A DNA stretch of 64,000 nt, taken from assembly GCA_965216945.1 (NCBI GenBank), contig CBDCGU010000003.1, positions 310,001 through 374,000 on the forward strand, in the 5' to 3' direction. Position numbers and translations under genes: made by a program. Positions 1 through 8,304 of the stretch are shown here, one piece after another (position 1 is the stretch's first letter; each line of letters opens with the position of its first letter). The DNA is from DATHZQ01 sp965216945. Its GTDB lineage: Bacteria; Actinomycetota; Acidimicrobiia; Spongiisociales; UBA5794. Below the pieces are notes generated by a model, which had not been told where the DNA came from, made no database searches, and saw only the letters and a program-made list of their open reading frames with translations.

Positions 1-516
1 GCGCGAGACGACGCCTCCCGAGAAGCCTTCGTGAAGCTACACGCCGAGGCGTTCTCGCCGCTGCCGTATCGGCGGACGAGTGCGCAGATCTCCGGATTTC
101 GCGATGCGCTCCGCCAGCATGTGATGCGGCCAGGCTTCACCGCCTTCTGCGCCGATGCCGGCGACCGGACCGTGGCGTTTGCCTACGGCTACACCACGAG
201 TCCCAACTACCAGTGGGACCGCAACATTCGGGAGGCGCTCGGACCCCGCGCTCGTTCCTGGTTGGTCGATTGTTTTGCACTCGCCGAACTGGCAGTGCAC
301 CCGGATGCGCAGGGCTATGGCATCGGACGGGCGGTGCACGATGCACTCCTGGCGGCTCAGCCCCATCCGCGTGCCGTGCTGTCCACCCTCGATGCCCCGA
401 CGCCCGGTCGCTTGATGTACAGCCTGGCCGGCTGGCAGGTGCTCGCCGACAACGTGCGCTTCCCGGTCAGCGCCGATCGCTATGTCATCATGGGGAAGCT
501 CGTCGAGGGTCACTGA
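1..516 (+). CDS. GNAT-family N-acetyltransferase, 5' end cut by window
   Basis: The reading frame is open from the first base, so the first GTG (position 31) need not be the real start and the gene is treated as partial. The visible 161 or so residues look like a GNAT acetyltransferase that uses acetyl-CoA. The core motif ALAELAVHPDAQGYGIGR (with the Q/R-x-x-G-x-G/A acetyl-CoA loop) is followed by a helix, VHDALLAA, and then by the usual strand STLDAPTPGRLMYSLAGWQV. The substrate is unknown. It ends 131 bases before a tRNA-Ala gene on the other strand. Confidence 0.8.
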   Translation, partial: ARDDASREAFVKLHAEAFSPLPYRRTSAQISGFRDALRQHVMRPGFTAFCADAGDRTVAFAYGYTTSPNYQWDRNIREALGPRARSWLVDCFALAELAVHPDAQGYGIGRAVHDALLAAQPHPRAVLSTLDAPTPGRLMYSLAGWQVLADNVRFPVSADRYVIMGKLVEGH

Positions 517-647
517 CCGCCGTCCGCACCCGTCGAACGGACGGCTCGCACCGGCGGGTCGAGCGCAACCGGGATCGACAGGGGTTCCTGCGTAGCTGAG
601 GACGGAGCCCCGCGGCCATGTACGCAAGAACGGGGAGTCCCCCTGAG

Positions 648-721
648 TGGAGCTGACGGGAATTGAACCCGTGACCTCTTGCATGCCATGCAAGCGCTCT
701 GCCGAACTGAGCTACAGCCCC
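648..721 (-). tRNA. tRNA-Ala (GGC anticodon)
   Basis: Read on the minus strand, the cloverleaf has an acceptor stem GGGGCTG/CAGCTCC with one G-U pair, a D arm TAGCTCAG, an anticodon stem CTTGC/GCAAG around loop ATGGCAT (anticodon GGC) and a T arm with GGTTCAATTCC. Discriminator base is A. The CCA end is not encoded. It stands alone between a GNAT gene and rsfS. Confidence 0.95.
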
Positions 722-749
722 AGGGTCGCCGAAGCGACACGGGAGTGTA

Positions 750-1175
750 TCAGGCTTCGACACCCACCTGATCGAAGTCGAGGCGCGGGGCATCGCCCCA
801 CAGCCGTTCCAGGTCGTAGTAGTCCCGTGTCTCCTCGTCGAAGACGTGCACGACCATGTCGCCGTAGTCGAGCAGCACCCAACGGCCGTGTGCTTCACCC
901 TCGCGACGGAGCGGCCGTCGCTCGTGGTCGCTCTTGAGAACGAACTCGACTTCCTCCACGAGGGTCTTCACATGCCGGTTCGACGTGCCGCTGGCGATCA
1001 CGAACACGTCCGTGAGCACGACGAGCGAGGAGACATCGAGCAAGGCAATCGAGAGGCCCTTCTTCTGGGCGATCGCACCGGCCGCAACGTTGGCTGCGGT
1101 GATTGCTTCCGGATCGGCGCTGATGTTGGACCTTCCTGCCTCGCGAGTAGCGGGAATACTACCGCCGGCCGGCAC
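750..1175 (-). CDS. rsfS: Ribosomal silencing factor RsfS (Iojap family)
   Basis: RsfS binds ribosomal protein L14 and blocks joining of the two ribosomal subunits when nutrients are short. Family features seen here are VFVIASGTSNRHVKTL in the core and the C-terminal stretch WVLLDYGDMVVHVF followed by YYDLERLW. The frame begins at a GTG whose first base is the last base of the nadD stop (TAGTG), which would couple the two genes. At 141 residues it is slightly longer than most homologues. A better-spaced Shine-Dalgarno (AGGAAGG, 1131-1137) lies six bases before an ATC codon at 1124, so the real start could be later. Position after nadD is conserved in many bacteria. Confidence 0.92.
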   Translation of the reverse strand: MPAGGSIPATREAGRSNISADPEAITAANVAAGAIAQKKGLSIALLDVSSLVVLTDVFVIASGTSNRHVKTLVEEVEFVLKSDHERRPLRREGEAHGRWVLLDYGDMVVHVFDEETRDYYDLERLWGDAPRLDFDQVGVEA

Positions 1176-1765
1176 TACTCCTCGCGGTACAGGCCGTGCC
1201 GCTCGATATAGCTACGGACGGTCTCGGGGATGAGGAATCGCACGCTGGCGCCGCGTCGTACCCGCCGCCGGAGATCGGTGCTCGATATCCCCAACTCCGG
1301 CATGTCGAGCCACGCGACATCGGCGCCTGCAAGTGCCGCGTCGACGTCCTCGCGAGCCACCCCGGGCCTTGGCACGACAGCGAAACTCGCCGTCGCCATC
1401 AAGTCGGCCGCCCGGTGCCAGCTCGGTACGTCGCGAGCAGCATCAGCGCCCACGAGCACCGTGACCTCGTCGCTCACCGGGTACGTGGCGAGCGTGTCCA
1501 CGGTGTAGGTCCACCCATCTCGGCGGATCTCGCGTTCGTCGACGTCGAAATACCGCACGCCGCCAGTTGCCAGCTCGGTCATCCGGAGGCGGTGCTCGGC
1601 TGCAGTGACCGACATGTTCACCTTTTGCCACGGGGCACCGGCCGGCACGAAGGAGACGACATCGACGCCGAGCTGTCGATAGGCGGCCTCCGCCGCGACG
1701 AGATGGGCCAGGTGGGGCGGATCGAAGGTGCCGCCGAGAAAACCGCGTCGCACGGCGGGGAGCAT
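1175..1765 (-). CDS. nadD: Nicotinate-nucleotide adenylyltransferase
   Basis: NadD joins nicotinate mononucleotide and ATP to make deamido-NAD in NAD synthesis. The nucleotidyltransferase motif FLGGTFDPPHLAHL (with the GTFDPxHxGH-type signature) starts at residue 8 when ATG at 1765 is used, and ISSTDLRRRVRRG (the ISSTxIR motif) lies near the C-terminus. Length 196 residues is normal. The frame is open further upstream to 1855, but that extension is Arg/Cys-rich and unlike the family, so the ATG at 1765 is preferred. An upstream M23 peptidase frame runs into this gene in another frame. Confidence 0.93.
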   Translation of the reverse strand: MLPAVRRGFLGGTFDPPHLAHLVAAEAAYRQLGVDVVSFVPAGAPWQKVNMSVTAAEHRLRMTELATGGVRYFDVDEREIRRDGWTYTVDTLATYPVSDEVTVLVGADAARDVPSWHRAADLMATASFAVVPRPGVAREDVDAALAGADVAWLDMPELGISSTDLRRRVRRGASVRFLIPETVRSYIERHGLYREE

Positions 1766-2237
1766 AGGTCGCCACCGCTCGTCGAGGTGCCAGCCGCACT
1801 GCCCCGCCCGGCGGGTGGCACTGCAGCCACGGCACAGGGTCCTGGTATTCACCATCCAGCCGCACCGAGAAATGCACTGCAGGCCCGTCGTGCAGGCCTG
1901 AGGTTCCGACGGGAGCTTGCGCCGTCACGTAGACACCGGAGCTGACGCCCACGGTGGTGAGGTACGAGTAGGAGGTCTTCAGCCCGCCACCGTGGTCGAT
2001 CGTGACGGAGAGCCGACCGGCCACCGCACCGGCAAACGTCACCCATCCATCGCCTGCCGCCCGCACCGTCGTGCCCTCGGCCACCCCGAAGTCGATGCCC
2101 CAGTGCCCGCCGTATGCGCCGACCGGAGCGAAAGCGCGGACGATGGGTCCGGCGACCGGAGCCCACAGCCCGGCGCAGTCCCCGCCCGGGCCGACGAGGG
2201 CCACAACCGCAAGCACCCAAGCAACGACGGCTGGCAT
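1443..2237 (-). CDS. M23 (LytM-like) peptidase frame without a proper stop
   Basis: An ATG at 2237 is preceded by a good ribosome site (AGGAAGAG). The product begins with a hydrophobic export segment (AWVLAVVALVG), then a compact M23 domain of about 110 residues: HWGIDF supplies the metal His and Asp, VTIDHGGGLKTSY follows, and GPAVHFSVR matches the final metal-binding region. In family members that last motif is HxH; here the first His is Ala, so catalytic activity is doubtful. The domain is complete by about 1811 (DPVPWLQCHP), yet the frame continues to 1443, overlapping nadD by about 320 bases with Arg-rich shadow-like sequence. Either the stop has been lost by mutation or there is a sequence error; the true 3' end is unknown. 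Confidence 0.6.
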   Translation of the reverse strand: MPAVVAWVLAVVALVGPGGDCAGLWAPVAGPIVRAFAPVGAYGGHWGIDFGVAEGTTVRAAGDGWVTFAGAVAGRLSVTIDHGGGLKTSYSYLTTVGVSSGVYVTAQAPVGTSGLHDGPAVHFSVRLDGEYQDPVPWLQCHPPGGAVRLAPRRAVATYAPRRATRFSRRHLRSAPPGPSRRGGGRLSTARRRCRLLRAGRCPVAKGEHVGHCSRAPPPDDRAGNWRRAVFRRRRTRDPPRWVDLHRGHARHVPGERRGHGARGR

Positions 2238-2366
2238 GATGTGTTTCTCTTCCTGCCACCGCCGCCTCCCACCGTAGGGGACGTCTACGACACGGAACAG
2301 GGGGTCGCCCGGACCCGGGGAGCCCATCGGCGACGTGGTACGTTTCCGGCCCAGCGAGGAGCGACA

Positions 2367-3111
2367 ATGCCGGTCAGCGACACCGTCGGCGAACGCATCG
2401 CCGTCGTCGCCATCGACCGTCCCGCCGTGCGCAACGCGATCGACCTCGCAACGGCGGACGCTCTCCTGGAGGCGTGGCGCAACTTCGCCGGAGACGACGA
2501 GGCCGACGTCGGCATCTTGACCGGCGCCGGAGGCACCTTTTGCTCCGGTGCCGACCTGAAGCAGTTCGACTTGGTCGACCGGCCCGAAGGACACCTGGGC
2601 ATGAGCCGCCTCGAGGTCGGGAAGCCGACGATCGCCGCCATCGAGGGGCACGCCGTTGCGGGTGGACTGGAACTGGCCTTGTGGTGCGACCTGCGCGTGG
2701 CGGCGGAGGATGCGGTGCTGGGCTGCTTCGAACGTCGCTGGGGTGTGCCGTTGATCGATGGAGGCACTCAAGCGGCTGCCCCGCATCGTAGGACTCGGCC
2801 ATGCCATGGACCTCATGCTCACCGGTCGCGCCGTGACGGCCGACGAGGCGCTCACGCTGGGTCTGGTCGATCGTGTGGTTCCGCCGGGTGGCGCCCTCGC
2901 CGCGGCCCGCACCCTTGACGCCACGATCGCATCGTTCCCACAGGCAACGGTGCGCTCCGACCGGCGGGCCATGCTGGATGGTCTCGGTCTCTCCCTGCCC
3001 GAGGGGCTGGCCCGGGAACGTGAGCTCGGTCTCGAAGTGCTCGACACCGCGGCCGAAGGCGCCCGGCGATTTGCGGGCGGCGAGGGGCGCCACAGGGACG
3101 GCGCACCGTGA
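2367..3111 (+). pseudogene. Enoyl-CoA hydratase/isomerase (crotonase), frameshifted
   Basis: The first part, from ATG 2367, reads as a crotonase. It has ILTGAGGTFCSGADLKQF (oxyanion-hole strand), IEGHAVAGGLELALWCDLRV (second oxyanion-hole glycine) and ERRWGVPLIDGGT. At about 2767-2776 the family sequence moves to the next frame, where RLPRIVGLGHAMDLMLTGR and EALTLGLVDRVVPPG follow to a stop at 3111. Joined, the product would be about 247 residues, a normal length. One extra base (or two missing) near the short AA run in TCAAGCGG explains the break. All expected motifs are otherwise intact, so the lesion is recent or a sequencing error. Confidence 0.85.
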
Positions 3112-3127
3112 GGCCGAGCTCGCCGCC

Positions 3128-4561
3128 CTAGACCGTCAGGCGGGTCCGACGGACGGCATGAGGCTGGAGAGCGACTCGCTCGACGAACCGCTCGAGCTGA
3201 CGCATCGTGCGGACCTCGTGGACTTCGTCGCACACGGGCCGGTATGTAGACATGATCGAATCGCCCGTATCCCAGTAGCGGGCAGCCTCCGGGTTGAGCC
3301 ATTGCAGCGACCGAGCCGTGGCGGTGATCCCCCGCAACACGTCGATGCCCGAATCCCGGTAGTTGTTGCGGGCGTCCCCGGTCACGATGACGGTCGAGCG
3401 CGGGGTCACGGCGTCCATGAACTCTGCCGAGAACGTCTCGAGGGCCGACCCGTAATCGCTGTGGCCGTCCCGGCGCACCAACTTGGCCTCGGCCGACATC
3501 TCGGCCATTGCGTCATGGAAGTCGGTGCCGGGACCGAAGAACCGGGTGACCTCGTCCATGCCGTCGATGAACGCAAACGAGCGCACGTTCGAGAACTGGT
3601 GACCGATGGCGTAGGTCAGCTGCATCGTGAAGCGAGCGAACGTCGCCATCGACCCGGACACGTCGCAGAGCAGCACCAGTTCCGGTTTGGTGATCCGGCG
3701 CGGCTTCCACTTCGGATCGACGAGGGCGCCGCCATGGGCCAGCGAGCGGCGGATCGTGCGCCGCACGTCGAGCCGGCCCTTGCGCCCGTGGCGTCGTCGC
3801 GCCGCCAGCCGGCTGGCGAGTTTGCGGGCAAGCGGCCCGATGCGGGCCGCGATCTCCTCCAACTCCTCACGGGTGGCGTGCATCAGATCGATGTCCTCGA
3901 CGAGCGGTGCCCGCAGCGTGCGCGCCACGGCTTCGACGCCGCGGTCTTCGACGAGCCGGCGCAGGATCTCCTCCTGCACCTCGCGGCGCAGGTCGCCGAC
4001 CAGGTCGTCGGCCCGCTCCTGAGCGAGCCGCTCGGCGAAAGAGTCGCCGGCGTCCTCCAGTGCTTCGTCGACGAGCCTGCGTCGGATCGACTCGGCGTCG
4101 AGCCGGTGCATCACCCGATAGAGGTAGTAGCGGCCCCCGACAGGCCGTCCCGGCTGAAACCCCGACAACTGGTCGACGGCCGTCCGCACCAGACTCTGCA
4201 GCCCGGCCTGGTCGCCACCGGCCAGCGCCGCCACGATGGCATCCACGAGTGCCTGAAGCTCGGCACCGCTCGCCCCCCCGCTGCCGTCCCGGGCAAGCGC
4301 ACCGCCGGCGGGTGGAGCCGCTTCCGGTTCGGTTGCATCGAGCCGCGAGGCGACACCGAAGAAGACGTCGAACGCGGTATCGAAGGCCTTCTGGTGGCGG
4401 GCGTTCTTCACCAACGTCGCAGACAAGGTCGCCCGAAGCGACTCCCGATCCGCGAGGTCCACGTGGCGAAGACCATCGGCCGCATCCATCACCTCGACCA
4501 TCGAGACGGGGATCCCGACCTCCCGCAACTCGTGGGAGAAATCGGTCAGCGCCGCAAGCAC
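3128..4561 (-). CDS. VWA domain protein, CoxE/YehP type
   Basis: This 477-residue protein has a C-terminal von Willebrand A domain. The metal-binding MIDAS motif is visible as LLCDVSGSM (DxSxS) near residue 295, with VIVTGDARNN further on. The first 280 residues are charged and helical. Proteins of this type work with MoxR AAA ATPases as a chaperone pair that matures or activates metal enzymes or other complexes (known for CoxD/CoxE and related pairs). The MoxR partner is immediately upstream with one base between the stop and this start, so they are surely co-transcribed. No obvious client enzyme lies beside them. Confidence 0.88.
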   Translation of the reverse strand: MLAALTDFSHELREVGIPVSMVEVMDAADGLRHVDLADRESLRATLSATLVKNARHQKAFDTAFDVFFGVASRLDATEPEAAPPAGGALARDGSGGASGAELQALVDAIVAALAGGDQAGLQSLVRTAVDQLSGFQPGRPVGGRYYLYRVMHRLDAESIRRRLVDEALEDAGDSFAERLAQERADDLVGDLRREVQEEILRRLVEDRGVEAVARTLRAPLVEDIDLMHATREELEEIAARIGPLARKLASRLAARRRHGRKGRLDVRRTIRRSLAHGGALVDPKWKPRRITKPELVLLCDVSGSMATFARFTMQLTYAIGHQFSNVRSFAFIDGMDEVTRFFGPGTDFHDAMAEMSAEAKLVRRDGHSDYGSALETFSAEFMDAVTPRSTVIVTGDARNNYRDSGIDVLRGITATARSLQWLNPEAARYWDTGDSIMSTYRPVCDEVHEVRTMRQLERFVERVALQPHAVRRTRLTV

Positions 4562-4562
4562 G

Positions 4563-5438
4563 TCAACCGCTCGACTCGCCGGACGGGACCAGGTCCAGCT
4601 CCCGGGTCACCTTGTCGATGTCCGACTGGTACTTGAGCAACACGTGGAGGGTGTCGGCGGTGACGGCGCCATCGACGTCCTTGGCCGACAACGCCAGCAG
4701 CGTGCGTGCCCAGTCGATGCTCTCGCTCACCGAGGGCGCTTTGCGAATGGGCACCCGGCGAATCGAGCGCACGACCTCAGCGATACGCCCGGCGAGCTCC
4801 TCGGGGAGATCCGGGACCCGAGACAGGAGGATCTCGCGCTCGCGCTCGATCGTCGGATAATCGATATGGAGGAACAGACAGCGCCGTTTCAGCGCTTCGG
4901 ACAGCTCACGGGTGTTGTTCGAGGTGAGCACCACAAAGGGCCGGCTCGCCGCCCGCATCGTGCCGAGCTCGGGGATCGTCACCTGGAACGCATCGAGAAC
5001 CTCGAGCAGGAGCGCTTCGGTCTCGACCTCGACACGATCGACCTCGTCGATCAGCAATACGACGGGCTCGGGGCTGCGGATCGCCTCGAGCAGCGGGCGC
5101 GTCAAGAGGAAGTCCTCGGTGAAGATGTCGCCCTCGAGCTCGTCCCAGCGGCGGCCTTCGTCGCTCTGGAGCCGGAGCAGTTGCTTGTGGTAGTTCCATT
5201 CGTAGAGCGCCTTCGCCTCATCGAGGCCCTCGTAACACTGGAGTCGCACCAGCCTCCTGCCCGTAGAATCGGCCACGGCCAAGGCCAGCGCCGTCTTGCC
5301 GACCCCAGCCGGACCTTCGGCCAGGATCGGCTTGGCGAGACACTCCGCCAAGAACGCCACCTGGGCGATCCGATTGCCGGCGAGGTAGCCCGCCGTCCTC
5401 AGTGATTCCGCCGCTTCGGCGGCGTTGCTCCACGACAT
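4563..5438 (-). CDS. MoxR-family AAA+ ATPase
   Basis: The protein (291 residues) has Walker A in GPAGVGKTALALA near residue 43, Walker B as VVLLIDEVDRVE, sensor 1 in FVVLTSNNTREL, and the arginine-finger segment LKRRCLFLHIDYP, all as in MoxR/CoxD ATPases. These use ATP to remodel client proteins together with a VWA partner, here the next gene. The start codon directly follows a perfect 8-bp hairpin (5439-5457), leaving no ordinary Shine-Dalgarno, so translation may be leaderless or the real start may be internal. Confidence 0.9.
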   Translation of the reverse strand: MSWSNAAEAAESLRTAGYLAGNRIAQVAFLAECLAKPILAEGPAGVGKTALALAVADSTGRRLVRLQCYEGLDEAKALYEWNYHKQLLRLQSDEGRRWDELEGDIFTEDFLLTRPLLEAIRSPEPVVLLIDEVDRVEVETEALLLEVLDAFQVTIPELGTMRAASRPFVVLTSNNTRELSEALKRRCLFLHIDYPTIEREREILLSRVPDLPEELAGRIAEVVRSIRRVPIRKAPSVSESIDWARTLLALSAKDVDGAVTADTLHVLLKYQSDIDKVTRELDLVPSGESSG

Positions 5439-5457
5439 CCCGGCATCTTATGCCGGG
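5439..5457 (-). terminator. Hairpin between proA and the moxR-like gene
   Basis: CCCGGCAT and ATGCCGGG pair perfectly around a 3-base loop. The hairpin is about 80 bases past the proA stop and touches the ATG of the MoxR-like gene. There is no T-run after it, so a terminator is plausible rather than certain; it could instead mask the moxR start. Confidence 0.45.
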
Positions 5458-5536
5458 CACGCGGTCCTATCGCCCCAGGGCCGCACACGACGCCGATCGG
5501 CGCACATCTCCGCTCGCAGCCTCGCTGGTGAGGCCG

Positions 5537-7042
5537 TCAGCGGCCGATCTCGGAGTCGTGTTGCGTCACCCGGCTGCGGACGGTGTAGACCGAATCGCCG
5601 CTCAGGATGCCGCCACGGCCGAAGAGGCGTCCGGTCTGCCAGTTGGAGAGACCCAGCTCAGGCTTGTTGAGGGCGTATTGCCCATCAACCCACCGGGTGA
5701 AACCATTCCCCACGAACGGTGCATCGATCAAGGCGAAGAACCGATCGTGCTCCGCCTCGTCTTCCGAGACCAGGCTGGCGACAAATCGTGGACTCTGCTC
5801 GTTGAACAAGCTCACGGCCTCGTCGATGTCGTCGACGATCTTGAGCGTGACCTCGGGGCTGTCCTCCCACTCCCATTCCAGGCCGAGCTGATCTGCCCCG
5901 ATCACCTCGGTGCGAGGCTCCTCGACGGGACCTTCGGCGCGAACGATCCTCGCCGGGTCGAACCACTCGGGGGGAATGTGACCTTGGTCCCCCTCCGCAA
6001 CGTGGAGCTTCGTGGTGGCGTCACGCCGCCTGCCGGCCCGATCGAGCGCATCGAGGAAGGCGGGCAGCAGGCGGTCCACCGCCGAGGCCACGATGCAGCA
6101 CGTGTTGAGCGTGTTGCACACCTTGCGGTCCAGCGAGTGGTAGACGACCGAGGCGAAGGCCTCGGCATCGGCGTGCTCGGAAGCGACGATCCACGCACCA
6201 CCGGTGCCGTGCAGGCTCACCGGGATGCCCGCCTGCCGAGCTACGGCACCGAGCTGGGCAACGGCGCTGCCCGAACCACGGGCAACGGCCAGAGCCAGGC
6301 GGCTGTCGGAGAACAGGGCGTGCCCGGCGGCACGGGCTGGGCTCGCCACGAGCGATGCGGCGCCGGCCGGCAAGCCCGCCGCCTCGAGCGCGGGGTCGAG
6401 GGCGTTGGCGACAATCGCTTTGGCCGTGCCGAGAGCGTCGGATCCGATGCGAAACACGACGGTGTTGCCGCTGCGCAGCACGCCGGTGGCGTCGGCGAAC
6501 ACGTTGGGACGACCCTCGAAGACGAACCCGACCACGCCGAGACCCGAGCGCACCTGGTCGACCCGCCACCCGGCATGTTCAACCTGTTCGAGAACGGAGC
6601 CGCGGCCGGAATCGGCGGTGCGCCATGCCCGCAAGCCGGCAACCATGTCGGCGCGCATCTTGTCGCTCAGCACGAGGCGCGTCGTGGAGCGCCCCTTCGC
6701 CTTGGCGGCGGCGACATCGGCTTCGTTCGCTGCGGCGATGGGGGCAAACGAAGCATCGTCCTGCAGACGCTGAGCGAAGGTCTCGTAGAAGTCGCTGATC
6801 TGTGCGTCAGTGACCGTCCCGATTCGCTCGAATGCCGCAACGGCGGCATCGACCGCTGCAGTTGCCACGGCATGTGCCGCTGAGGGGATGTGGAGAAGAT
6901 CGCCTGTGGTTTGGACCACGACCAGCCGGTCCCCGGGACGGAAGGCAGCCGCCAACTCCTCGTCCACATAGGTCAAGCGATCGCCCGCATACACGATCGG
7001 CATCCCGGCGGTCAGCGATGTCAGATGGTTGCCCTCAGTCAT
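5537..7042 (-). CDS. proA: Gamma-glutamyl phosphate reductase, divergent form
   Basis: ProA reduces gamma-glutamyl phosphate to glutamate semialdehyde with NADPH, the second step of proline synthesis. The aldehyde-dehydrogenase-type fold is seen in VVGFVFEGRPNVFADATGVL, in RSGNTVVFRIGSDAL, in the catalytic-Cys region KVCNTLNTCC and near the end in GLSNWQTGRLFGRGG. At 501 residues it is about 80 longer than common ProA. The extra part is mainly an N-terminal stretch (residues 1-75) that precedes the usual ERIG...FYETFAQRL start, and the core is rather unlike the E. coli sequence. The start ATG at 7042 is the first in frame after plausible coding sequence. Position directly after proB supports the call. 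Confidence 0.87.
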   Translation of the reverse strand: MTEGNHLTSLTAGMPIVYAGDRLTYVDEELAAAFRPGDRLVVVQTTGDLLHIPSAAHAVATAAVDAAVAAFERIGTVTDAQISDFYETFAQRLQDDASFAPIAAANEADVAAAKAKGRSTTRLVLSDKMRADMVAGLRAWRTADSGRGSVLEQVEHAGWRVDQVRSGLGVVGFVFEGRPNVFADATGVLRSGNTVVFRIGSDALGTAKAIVANALDPALEAAGLPAGAASLVASPARAAGHALFSDSRLALAVARGSGSAVAQLGAVARQAGIPVSLHGTGGAWIVASEHADAEAFASVVYHSLDRKVCNTLNTCCIVASAVDRLLPAFLDALDRAGRRRDATTKLHVAEGDQGHIPPEWFDPARIVRAEGPVEEPRTEVIGADQLGLEWEWEDSPEVTLKIVDDIDEAVSLFNEQSPRFVASLVSEDEAEHDRFFALIDAPFVGNGFTRWVDGQYALNKPELGLSNWQTGRLFGRGGILSGDSVYTVRSRVTQHDSEIGR

Positions 7043-7203
7043 GGGCTGCACCGTATCCGAGGTGGCGGAGCCTGCCAACCCGCCCCGCGACCCATGCAGG
7101 GTTGCCGATCGACGGCCACGACGGGTCGCCCCCCGCCGCCAAGCAACCGGCGCCTCGGTGGTCCGTCGCCCAAATGGCTCCGGGTCAGTTGCGCGACGGG
7201 CGA

Positions 7204-8304
7204 CTAGCGAAGGACCACCAGGTCGTCGCGATGGATGCCGACTCCGCCGGCTACGGAGCTGTGCTGACCCGCCACGTCGGCCAGGGCGCTGGCGCTCAGC
7301 CCGGCGATGCCCTTGCCGATCAAACCTCCGTCGGGTCCCACGATCTCGACCGCCTGGCCGGCCTCGAACTCGCCGTCGACCGCCGTGACTCCGACCGGCA
7401 ACAGGCTCCGGCCCCGCGACACCAGCGCATGGACAGCGCCCCGGTCGACGGCGATCCGCCCCTGCGGCGGGAGCCCGAATGCGATCCACAGCTTGCGAGC
7501 CGACAGGCGGGAGTCGTGGGGTTCGATCCACGTCCCGACGTTGCCGCCGGACACGGCGAGGGCGACCGCACGTTCATCGCGGGCTTCGGCAATCACCGTT
7601 GGGATGCCGGACCACGCCGCCATGCGGGCGGCGGCGATCTTGGTGGCGACGCCGCCGGAGCCGAGCCGGGTCGTGCCGGTGGAGTGGTACAGCTCGTCGA
7701 GGATCTCGTCGGTGTGCCGCACCGCGGGAAGTAGCTCGGCATCGGCGTCGAACCTCGGGTCGGTGCTGAACAGGCCTTTGGTGTCGGTGAGGATGACGAG
7801 CATGCCGGCCCCGACGAGGTGGCTCACGATCGCGGCGAGCCTGTCGTTGTCGCCCAGCTTCAACTCATCGACAACCACGGTGTCGTTCTCGTTGACGATG
7901 GGAACCACGCCCATCGCCAGCATCCGGGACAGCGCATGCCGGCCGTGCAGATACTGGCTGCGGTTCGCCAGGATGTCCTTGGTCAGGAGGACTTGGCCGA
8001 CGACGGTGCCGTTCTCGCCGAATACCCGTGCATATTCCTGCATGAGCCGGCCCTGTCCGACGGCGGCCGCCGCCTGCAGGCTCGGCATGTCGGTGGGCCG
8101 GGTCTCGAGACCCAAGGCGGGCAGCCCGCACGCCACGGCGCCCGATGAGACCAGCACAGGGCGATGCCCGAGTCCGCGAAGCTCTTCGATCTGGCGGACG
8201 GTGCGCACGACAGCCGCTGTCTCCAGGCCCCCGGATGGAGCCGCCAGACTCGACGAGCCCACCTTGACCACCACCGCCGCCCCATCCCCTACCGGATGCC
8301 TCAT
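7204..8304 (-). CDS. proB: Glutamate 5-kinase
   Basis: ProB phosphorylates glutamate with ATP, the first and feedback-controlled step of proline synthesis. The amino-acid-kinase domain shows VVVKVGSSSLAAPSGG at the N-terminus, VPIVNENDTV (substrate binding) and LGDNDRLAAIVSHLVGA, then TGTTRLGSGGVATKIAAARMA. The C-terminal 85 residues form a PUA domain (GRIAVDRGAVHALV...GIHRDDLVVL), as in the full-length bacterial enzyme. It starts inside the end of obg by a 4-base ATGA overlap. Confidence 0.96.
   Translation of the reverse strand: MRHPVGDGAAVVVKVGSSSLAAPSGGLETAAVVRTVRQIEELRGLGHRPVLVSSGAVACGLPALGLETRPTDMPSLQAAAAVGQGRLMQEYARVFGENGTVVGQVLLTKDILANRSQYLHGRHALSRMLAMGVVPIVNENDTVVVDELKLGDNDRLAAIVSHLVGAGMLVILTDTKGLFSTDPRFDADAELLPAVRHTDEILDELYHSTGTTRLGSGGVATKIAAARMAAWSGIPTVIAEARDERAVALAVSGGNVGTWIEPHDSRLSARKLWIAFGLPPQGRIAVDRGAVHALVSRGRSLLPVGVTAVDGEFEAGQAVEIVGPDGGLIGKGIAGLSASALADVAGQHSSVAGGVGIHRDDLVVLR

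Noticed and set aside
1122..1137. ATC codon with a good SD as a possible rsfS start
   Set aside because: ATC starts are very rare; the coupled GTG start at 1175 is kept, but the case is noted in the gene entry.
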